Shown here piece after piece: positions 58,469 to 64,000 of a stretch of DNA of 64,000 nt. The notes below the pieces were generated by a model. That model worked only from the letters and a program-made list of their open reading frames with translations. It had not been told where the DNA came from and did no database searches. Position 1 is the first letter of the stretch; the number at the start of each line of letters is the position of its first letter. Location: positions 620,001-684,000 of the forward strand of contig NZ_KB911820.1 in NCBI RefSeq assembly GCF_000383675.1, written 5' to 3'. Both the position numbers and the translations under genes were made by a program. The stretch is from Terracoccus sp. 273MFTsu3.1 (GTDB lineage Bacteria > Actinomycetota > Actinomycetes > Actinomycetales > Dermatophilaceae).

Positions 58469-59428
58469 ATGAAGCGCACGCTCGCCGCCGTCCTCGCCCT
58501 CGCCGCCGCACCCCTGCTGGTCGCCGCCCCGGCGCAGGCCAAGCCGTCCGACCACGGTCGCCCCGACACCTACGTGCTGACCGGCGATGCCGGCGGCTCG
58601 AAGTTCGAGGGCATCGGCGCCGACGAGCGGCGTGGCGTCTTCTACGTCAGCGAGGTGACGGGCGGGGAGATCCACCGCGGATCGGCCGGGACGGCAGAGG
58701 CCGAGCAGTGGCTCGGCGGCGACGGCACCGACGGACGGTTCACGGCACGTGGGATCACGACCGACGCGGCCGGTCGGGTCTACGTGGCGGGTGGGCCGAA
58801 CGGCATCGGCACCGGCCGTCCCGACCTCTGGGTCTACGCGCCGGACGGCCGCCTGCTGGCCGCGCTGCGAGCGCCGGGAGAGAACGTCTTCCTCAACGAC
58901 GTGGCCATCGGTCCGGACGGCGCGGCCTACTTCACGAACTCGAACGCGCCGCAGGTCTACCGCGTCGCCCTCGACGACGGCCGGTGGGGCGTCACGCGGT
59001 GGGCGGACGCGACCGGGACCGTCGAGCAGCGGGCCGGCTTCAACCTCGGGGGCGTCGTCGTCAGCGCCGACCGCTCCGCCCTCGTCGTCGCACAGGGCAA
59101 CGCCGGTCTGCTGTGGCGCTTCGACCTGGGCACGGCCGCGGTGTCGCTCGTGGAGACCGGCCTGGTGCCGCTCGCCGACGCCGACGGCCTCGTGCGACAG
59201 GGCTCGCGCCTGACCGTCGTGCGCAACTTCGCCCGGATGATCGCAACGCTCGAGCTCACGGCCGACGGCAGGCGCGCGCGGCTCGTGTCCGAGGTCGCCA
59301 CCGACCCGACGCGCGTGCTGACGACGGCGAAGGTGCTCCGGGGCCGGATGCTCTTCGTCGACAGCAAGTTCGACGAGACCGTCGCCTCCGGGCCCTACGA
59401 GGTCGTCACCGACCCGCTGGCACGATGA
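58469..59428 (+). CDS. Secreted SMP-30/NHL-like beta-propeller protein
   Basis: 319 residues. A cleavable signal peptide (MKRTLAAVLALAAAPLLVAA, ending APAQA) precedes a six-bladed propeller with repeated blade signatures: FEGIGADERRGVFYVSEVTGGEI, ARGITTDAAGRVYVAGG, LNDVAIGPDGAAYFTNSNAPQVY and GGVVVSADRSALVVAQGNAG. These match the SMP-30/gluconolactonase-like superfamily. The NDVAIGPDG segment is where gluconolactonases bind calcium. Enzymatic activity is not assured. It is divergent from a two-component system and coupled by ATGA to the next gene. Confidence 0.8.
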   Translation: MKRTLAAVLALAAAPLLVAAPAQAKPSDHGRPDTYVLTGDAGGSKFEGIGADERRGVFYVSEVTGGEIHRGSAGTAEAEQWLGGDGTDGRFTARGITTDAAGRVYVAGGPNGIGTGRPDLWVYAPDGRLLAALRAPGENVFLNDVAIGPDGAAYFTNSNAPQVYRVALDDGRWGVTRWADATGTVEQRAGFNLGGVVVSADRSALVVAQGNAGLLWRFDLGTAAVSLVETGLVPLADADGLVRQGSRLTVVRNFARMIATLELTADGRRARLVSEVATDPTRVLTTAKVLRGRMLFVDSKFDETVASGPYEVVTDPLAR

Positions 59429-60762
59429 GGACCATGCGACGGGGCAGCAGGACGAGGGCCGTGGTCGCGGCGGCCGCCTTGGCCGCGGCGACCGTCCTCG
59501 CCGCCTGCACCTCGAGTGGCCCCGCAGCCACTCGGACCACTCCGGCCGCTCCTGTGGTCACGACGCGTGGGACGACGGGGCCACTCGACGGGGGAACGAG
59601 CCGAACGGGAGGGGCTGCCGTGACGACGAGGCCAGTCGAAGGGACGACGCCGACGGCGGCGGAGCAGGCACGGCTCGACGCCGCGCTGCGCGACGCGGCG
59701 TGGAAGGACGACCTGCCGCGCGCGACGGCTCTCGTCGGCCGGGGCGCGGACGTCAACGCCAAGGACGAGACCCAGCAGTCGGCATACCTCGTCGCCGCGA
59801 GCGAGGGCCGGCTCGGCCTGCTGCGCCTCGCGCTCGCCCACGGCGCCCGCGTCGACGACAAGGACAGCTGGAACGGCACCGCCCTCATCCGGGCGGCCGA
59901 GCGCGGACACGCGCTCGTCGTCGGCGAGCTGCTGCAGGCCGGCATCGCCCGCGACCACGTCAACCGGATCGGCTACCAGGCGATCCACGAGGCCGTGTGG
60001 CTCGGCCGCGACACGTCCACCTACGTCGACACCGTGCGCGTCCTCGTCGCCGGCGGTGTCCAGCTGACCCGACCCTCTCGCGATGAGGGACTCACCCCGC
60101 TGCGCATGGCCCGTGAGCGCGAATTCGACCGACTGACAGGAGTTCTCGTGACCGCAACCACGGCCGACCGTGTGGACGACCCTGACGTGGCACTGCTCTC
60201 GGCCGCTGAGCGGGGCGACGCCGACGCCGTGGCGCTGGCCCTGCGCGCCGGAGCCGACATCGAGGCCCGCGACGCCAAGCGGCGCACGTCCCTGCTGCTC
60301 GCCGTCACCGGCGACCACGTCGACGCCGCAAGGGTGCTCGTCGCGATGGGCGCCGACCCCGACGCCCTCGACGACCGCCACGACACCCCGTGGCTGGTCA
60401 CCGGGGTGACTGGCAGCGTCGCGATGCTCGAGACGCTGCTGCCCGCCGGTCCCGACCTCACGATCCGCAACCGGTTCGGCGGGGTCTCGGTCATCCCGGC
60501 CAGCGAGCGCGGGCACGTCGACTACGTGCGTCGCGTCGCCCAGACCGGCATCGACGTGAACCACGTCAACGACCTCGGCTGGACGGCCCTGCTCGAAGCC
60601 GTGGTCCTCGGCGACGGCGGCGACCGTCACCAGCAGATCGTGCGCCTTCTCCTCGATGCCGGCGCCGACCGGTCGATCGCCGACAAGGAGGGCGTCACCG
60701 CGCTCGAGCACGCCCGCGAGAAGGGCTATGCCGCCATCGCCCGGATCCTCGAGCAGTCCTAG
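59425..60762 (+). CDS. Ankyrin-repeat lipoprotein
   Basis: 445 residues. The signal peptide ends in lipobox LAAC with Cys28, so the protein is lipid-anchored outside. A Thr/Ser/Pro-rich linker (about 30-75) leads to roughly nine ankyrin repeats: RATALVGRGADVNAKDETQQ, LAHGARVDDKDSWNGTALIRAAERGHALVV, VALALRAGADIEARD, LLLDAGADRSIADKEGVTALEHAREKG. Coupled to the propeller protein by an ATGA overlap, it may bind it or another surface protein. Its stop codon shares CTAG with the convergent MarR gene. Confidence 0.88.
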   Translation: MRTMRRGSRTRAVVAAAALAAATVLAACTSSGPAATRTTPAAPVVTTRGTTGPLDGGTSRTGGAAVTTRPVEGTTPTAAEQARLDAALRDAAWKDDLPRATALVGRGADVNAKDETQQSAYLVAASEGRLGLLRLALAHGARVDDKDSWNGTALIRAAERGHALVVGELLQAGIARDHVNRIGYQAIHEAVWLGRDTSTYVDTVRVLVAGGVQLTRPSRDEGLTPLRMAREREFDRLTGVLVTATTADRVDDPDVALLSAAERGDADAVALALRAGADIEARDAKRRTSLLLAVTGDHVDAARVLVAMGADPDALDDRHDTPWLVTGVTGSVAMLETLLPAGPDLTIRNRFGGVSVIPASERGHVDYVRRVAQTGIDVNHVNDLGWTALLEAVVLGDGGDRHQQIVRLLLDAGADRSIADKEGVTALEHAREKGYAAIARILEQS

Positions 60763-61217
60763 GCGCTGCCCGGGGTGTCGCGGAGGGCGACGACCATGCC
60801 GCGCAGGATGCGGAAGGCGGCCTTCTGCTCGGCATCGCTCAAGCCGGCCAGCATCCTGACCTCGACGCCCCGCACCGCCGCGCTCGCCGTCTCCAGGCTC
60901 CGTCGGCCGCGAGGCGTGAGGCGGGTCGGAAGGGCCTTGCCGACCGGTGCCTCTGCTGGGCGCGTGACGAAGCCGTCCCGTTCGAGGGCCTGGAGCAGCA
61001 CGTTCATCGACTGTCGGGTCACGAAGGCCCCGCGCGCCAGCTCGGAGTTCGACAGTCCCGGTCGCTGCGCGAGCAGCTCGAGGCACGAGTAGTGCGTGAC
61101 CGTCATCCCGAGCGGTCGCAGCACGTCCTCCATGGCGGCGCGCAGAGCGCTCGACGCCTCCTTGAGCAGGTAACCCAGGGACGTCTCGAGATCGACGCCG
61201 GCATCGTCTTGACTCAT
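60759..61217 (-). CDS. MarR-family transcriptional regulator
   Basis: 152 residues. TVTHYSCLELLAQRPGLSNSELARGAFVTRQSMNVLLQALERDGFV is the winged helix and GKALPTRLTPRGRR the wing. N- and C-terminal helices form the dimer. It is divergent from a VOC-family gene, and two perfect palindromes with the same half-site lie in the 61-nt spacer, one touching its own start. It probably represses itself and the VOC gene. ATG at 61217 is used; an upstream in-frame codon at 61304 would cross the operators. Confidence 0.9.
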   Translation of the reverse strand: MSQDDAGVDLETSLGYLLKEASSALRAAMEDVLRPLGMTVTHYSCLELLAQRPGLSNSELARGAFVTRQSMNVLLQALERDGFVTRPAEAPVGKALPTRLTPRGRRSLETASAAVRGVEVRMLAGLSDAEQKAAFRILRGMVVALRDTPGSA

Positions 61218-61261
61218 GTCAGTATTCTGACATATGGTCAGTCGTGTCAGATAACTGACAC
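61217..61261. promoter_or_regulatory. Paired MarR operators
   Basis: TGTCAG-TATT-CTGACA (61217-61232) and GTGTCAG-ATAA-CTGACAC (61244-61261), both perfect, sharing the half-site TGTCAG and the 4-nt AT spacer, with centres 28 bp apart. They lie between the divergent MarR and VOC genes. Confidence 0.85.
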
Positions 61262-61278
61262 GAACCAAGGAGGCCACC

Positions 61279-61647
61279 GTGCCCGTCACCGGTCCCGACT
61301 TCATCTCGCTCCAGGCAACCGACCTCGACGCCTCACGGGTGTTCTACGAGCAGTACCTCGGTCTCGTGCGATCCCAGGCCGGGCCACCGCACGCCGTCGT
61401 CTTCGAGACGACGCCGATCGCCTTCGCGCTGCGCGACGTGGTGCCCGGCACCGATCTCGCGTCGGCCGCCCGTCCGGGCATCGGCGCCGCGATCTGGCTC
61501 CATGCCACCGACGTCCAGTCCATCCACGACGCCCTGCTCGCAGACGGTCACACCATCGTCTCCGCGCCGGTCGACGGTCCGTTCGGTCGGACGTTCACCT
61601 TCGCGGATCCCGACGGCTACCACGTCACCCTCCACGACCGCTCCTGA
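61279..61647 (+). CDS. VOC-family protein (glyoxalase/bleomycin-resistance type)
   Basis: 122 residues. FISLQATDLDASRVFYEQYLGLV, AVVFETTPIAFALRDVV and FTFADPDGYHVTLHDRS show the paired beta-alpha-beta modules with the metal-binding Glu/His pattern (His at YHVTLHD). The GTG at 61279 has AAGGAGG 5 nt upstream. Control by the adjacent MarR through the paired operators suggests a role in stress or resistance to a small electrophile or drug. That role is an inference. Confidence 0.88.
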   Translation: MPVTGPDFISLQATDLDASRVFYEQYLGLVRSQAGPPHAVVFETTPIAFALRDVVPGTDLASAARPGIGAAIWLHATDVQSIHDALLADGHTIVSAPVDGPFGRTFTFADPDGYHVTLHDRS

Positions 61648-61691
61648 GTCGGCCGAGGCTCCGGTCCGCGGCCGTGTGGCAGGATCTCCGG

Positions 61692-62102
61692 GTGCTACGA
61701 CTGACCGATGTCATCATCGACTGCCCGGACACGATGCAGCTGGCAGCCTTCTACTCGGACGTGACGGGTCTTCCCGTCAAGGCCGGCAGCCACGCGAACT
61801 GGGCCGGCATCCAGGTGGGTGAGATCGAGGTGGCCTTCACGCCGGTCGAGGACTACCGCGCCCCGCAGTGGCCCGACAGTGAACACCCCAAGCAGTTCCA
61901 CCTCGACTTCGAGGTCGACGACATCGAGGCCGAGCACCGCCGCGTCGTGGCCCTGGGCGCGACCCTGCACCAGGACTCCACCCGCCCCGACGGCTTCGGC
62001 TGGCGCGTCTACACCGACCCCGTCGGTCACCCGTTCTGCCTCTGCCGCAACAAGGGCGTCACGTGGACCGACGACGGCCCCACCTGGCCGACGAGCGACT
62101 AG
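61692..62102 (+). CDS. VOC-family protein
   Basis: 136 residues. LTDVIIDCPDTMQLAAFYSDVTGLPVKAGSH and QFHLDFEVDDIEAEHRRVVALGATLHQDS, then YTDPVGHPFCLCR, match the actinobacterial glyoxalase-like group, with His in FHLDF and in GHPFC as candidate metal ligands. It starts at a GTG preceded by CAGGAT and 6 nt. The start is 44 nt after the previous VOC gene, which is not closely similar, so the pair is not a recent duplication. Confidence 0.87.
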   Translation: MLRLTDVIIDCPDTMQLAAFYSDVTGLPVKAGSHANWAGIQVGEIEVAFTPVEDYRAPQWPDSEHPKQFHLDFEVDDIEAEHRRVVALGATLHQDSTRPDGFGWRVYTDPVGHPFCLCRNKGVTWTDDGPTWPTSD

Positions 62103-62170
62103 AGCGCGAGCCGGCCCCGCCCTCGAACCGGTGGCTTCATCCGACGGGGCCACGTGACGACCGTTGCGTG

Positions 62171-63661
62171 TCAGGCGAACTCGGCGATGAGGTCGGGGCT
62201 GACCTCCGCCAGCACGGCATACGCCATCTCGACGGGGACGTCGACGACGTCGTAGTGCTGGGCTCCGCCAGCCGTGGTGGCGACGAGCGTCGCGACGCCG
62301 ACGCGTCGCTGGAAGAAGGACTGCTCGACCTTCCAACCGATGATGCCGTCGCGGTCGAGGACGACGCGCTGCCGGTCGAGCGAGCCGTGTCGCGTCACGA
62401 GGTGGTCGGGGGTCACGCTGTGCCCCAGCGCGCGGTAACGGTCGCGGCCCAGGGCGACGGCACCGACGAGCAGGAGCGGTACGAGGACGAGCAGTGAGCC
62501 GTGCCAGCCCCAGAGCAGCCGGGCCACGACGAGGAGTGCCGCCACGATCACCGCCGGCACGACGGCGCGCGTGAGCCGACGGCGCCGGGCTGCGGGGCCG
62601 TGTGGCGTGAGCGGCCCTGAGACCGCGGTCTCGTCGGGGCGGATGCGGAGCGCGAGGGGCGTCACGACGCCGGACGGTGCGGGCGGGCACAGCCAGTCGG
62701 AGCCGCCCTGCTCGCGGAGCAGCCCCGAGGTGACGACCTTGAGCCGGCTGGCACCGGCGAGACGGAGCCCGAGAGGCTCGTCGAGCCGGATGCCACGCAC
62801 CCGGGCAGCGTCGATGCTCGTCTCCCGGTTCGTCAGCAGGCCACGGCGCGTGTGCAGGGTGCCGAGCCGGTTGCGGGTCAGTCGGAAGCCCCAGAAGGTC
62901 AGCACGTAGGCGCCGACCGCGAGGAGCGACACGACACCGAGCAGGAGCAGCACGTCGACCCACCAGGCCAGCCGCGAGACGAAGGTGGCGCCGTCGCGGA
63001 AGACCGACCGCTCCTGCGAGAAGCGCGAGAAGCCCTGCGACGCGAAGCCGACGATCGCCGCGGCGCTGGCGAGCCCCGTCACGGTGAGCGGCGCGTAGCG
63101 GATCCATGACGGGTCGAGGCGCACGAGCACCTCGTCGTCGACGGGCGGTGGTGCGTCGTCGGGCACGTCGTCGAGGGTCAGCGGCGCGCCCGTCGGAGCG
63201 GGCAGACCTGTGACGGCCGGGTCGACGCGGTGCAGCAGCTCGGCCCGCAGGCGCCGAGCTGCATCGACGCCCAGCGAGTCGAGGACGAGTCGGTCGTGCT
63301 GGCCGCCGGCCGTCGAGATCTCGACCTTCGCCAGACCGAGGACGCGGTGGTAGACCCGCGCCGTCAGGTCGATGGTGCGCACCTTGTCGAGCCGCGCCGT
63401 CGTCGTCTGCTTCGTGAAGAGTCCGCGCCGCAGCTCGATCTGGCCGTCGGCGATGCGGTAGCGGGTCGTGACCCACCGCAGCACGCCGAACGCGATGATG
63501 AGCGGAACGGCATACAGCTCCCACCGGTCGTTGTCCTCGGATCCGGCGCGGAAGACGACGAGCGCGAGCAGCGCGGGCAGGAAGCGGATCAGCGTCTCGA
63601 GCGGGTGGACGAGGAGCATCCGGGCGTCGAGTCGGCGCCAGCCCTCCGCGTCCTCGGTCAC
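62171..63661 (-). CDS. Membrane protein with three bacterial PH (bPH2/DUF304) domains, YdbT-like
   Basis: 496 residues. Three bPH2 modules each follow a membrane-helix pair: VTTRYRIADGQIELRRGLFTKQTTT (from about residue 55), LTRNRLGTLHTRRGLLTNRETSI (from about 245) and VTPDHLVTRHGSLDRQRVVLDRDG (from about 400). This is the YdbT layout. In Bacillus, YdbS/YdbT-type pairs are linked to envelope stress and antimicrobial resistance. It overlaps the upstream PH gene by GTGA, so the two are made together. The function in this organism is unknown. Confidence 0.88.
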   Translation of the reverse strand: MTEDAEGWRRLDARMLLVHPLETLIRFLPALLALVVFRAGSEDNDRWELYAVPLIIAFGVLRWVTTRYRIADGQIELRRGLFTKQTTTARLDKVRTIDLTARVYHRVLGLAKVEISTAGGQHDRLVLDSLGVDAARRLRAELLHRVDPAVTGLPAPTGAPLTLDDVPDDAPPPVDDEVLVRLDPSWIRYAPLTVTGLASAAAIVGFASQGFSRFSQERSVFRDGATFVSRLAWWVDVLLLLGVVSLLAVGAYVLTFWGFRLTRNRLGTLHTRRGLLTNRETSIDAARVRGIRLDEPLGLRLAGASRLKVVTSGLLREQGGSDWLCPPAPSGVVTPLALRIRPDETAVSGPLTPHGPAARRRRLTRAVVPAVIVAALLVVARLLWGWHGSLLVLVPLLLVGAVALGRDRYRALGHSVTPDHLVTRHGSLDRQRVVLDRDGIIGWKVEQSFFQRRVGVATLVATTAGGAQHYDVVDVPVEMAYAVLAEVSPDLIAEFA

Positions 63662-64000
63662 GTCGCGTCGCCCGTCTCGGCCACGGCCGCTGCCGTCAGG
63701 GCGTCGACGAGCTCGTGGGCGACCGACAGGTCGAGACCGTGGATGGTGACGGGCCCCGCAGCCGATGCCGTCGTGATCGTGACGGCGGCCAGGCCGAGCA
63801 GCTGGGCGACCGGGCCGCGTTCGAGGTCGACGGTCTGCACGCGGCCGAGCGGTGCGATGCGACGCTCCTGCCACAGCCAGCCGCTCTGCGTGTAGATCGC
63901 GTGGGGTGTCGCCTCCCAGCGGTGCACGCGGTAGCGCCACTGCGGCATCGCGACGGCGTACGCGGCGCCGACGACGAGCCACACGGCGCCGACGACCCAG
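63658..64000 (-). CDS. Bacterial PH-domain membrane protein (YdbS-like), N-terminus beyond window
   Basis: At least 113 residues are visible, reading into the window end as WVVGAVWLVVGAAYAVA. The bPH2 core is QWRYRVHRWEATPHAIYTQSG...ERRIAPLGRVQTVDLERGPVAQLLGLAAVTITTAS, followed by HGLDLSVAHELVDALTAA. GTG at 63984 is a possible start, but the frame is open beyond it and the first helix would be incomplete, so the true start probably lies outside. It forms a coupled YdbS/YdbT-like pair with the next gene. Confidence 0.82.
   Translation of the reverse strand, partial: WVVGAVWLVVGAAYAVAMPQWRYRVHRWEATPHAIYTQSGWLWQERRIAPLGRVQTVDLERGPVAQLLGLAAVTITTASAAGPVTIHGLDLSVAHELVDALTAAAVAETGDAT

Noticed and set aside
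56911-59424. A plus-strand frame continuous with the ankyrin lipoprotein, over 1,200 residues
   Set aside because: The first part is antisense to two-component genes and the frame shift of the propeller gene. The real start is the ATG at 59425 before a signal peptide and lipobox.
62113-62151. Possible terminator GGCCCCG / CGGGGCC between the VOC and PH genes
   Set aside because: The loop is 25 nt with only 7-bp arms, too weak to call in a 72% GC background.

Overview
The window is about 72% GC, uses high-GC codons throughout and is almost fully coding. It points to an actinobacterium of the order Micrococcales, most like Intrasporangiaceae such as Janibacter, Knoellia or Terrabacter. That placement is inferred from gene content, not from a search. 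Supporting signs are an F420-type LLM oxidoreductase, a mycothiol-type DinB/TIGR03086 protein, a 13E12-type DUF222-HNH protein with an actinobacterial LexA box, and many leaderless promoters of the form TANNNT, 6-7 nt, start codon. I see no rRNA, tRNA, CRISPR array, prophage or insertion sequence.

Layout. 1-12918: a surface-polysaccharide locus. A minus-strand operon holds wecB (cut by the window edge), wecC, a glycosyltransferase, an ABC-2 exporter pair (ATPase and permease) and a second glycosyltransferase. Next to it are two plus-strand glycosyltransferases and a 987-residue two-domain glycosyltransferase. 13001-17507: a Nei-type DNA glycosylase, a Tat-type glycerophosphodiesterase, a VOC protein, a PfkB kinase and a lipoprotein that carries all six copper ligands of the peptidylglycine/dopamine monooxygenase family. 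17563-21666: glpD and glpK (glycerol use) with a DUF1877 protein and a tiny Cys/His protein between them. 21671-25305: MarR, MFS, tpx, then a coupled set of ceramidase-like, ankyrin and small membrane proteins. 25367-29082: a secreted S15-like hydrolase fused through one membrane helix to an ABC ATPase, followed by its permease.

29099-40689: an LLM oxidoreductase, a frameshifted phosphoribosyltransferase, an aminotransferase, small and DUF5995 proteins, an MFS/MarR pair with a palindromic operator, an SDR, a BluB-CobT fusion for the lower ligand of cobalamin, a peptide transporter, a gamma-class carbonic anhydrase and a TauE/SafE exporter. 40686-45475: a FadR-type regulator divergent from a MatC-like transporter, a class III CoA-transferase and a fused carboxyltransferase. 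This set looks like a malonate or related dicarboxylate utilisation module. 45472-50530: DUF3800, LuxR, the SOS-controlled DUF222-HNH protein, AraC and a DinB-like protein. 50535-54348: a CitAB/DcuSR-like two-component system divergent from dctA. 54615-60762: a BCCT transporter, a second two-component system divergent from a secreted beta-propeller protein, and an ankyrin lipoprotein coupled to it. 60759-62102: MarR with paired operators and two VOC proteins. 62171-64000: a pair of bacterial PH-domain membrane proteins, the second cut by the window edge.

No spacer between genes exceeds 300 bases. The longest (54349-54614) holds a terminator, a regulatory hairpin and an otherwise featureless AT-richer stretch.
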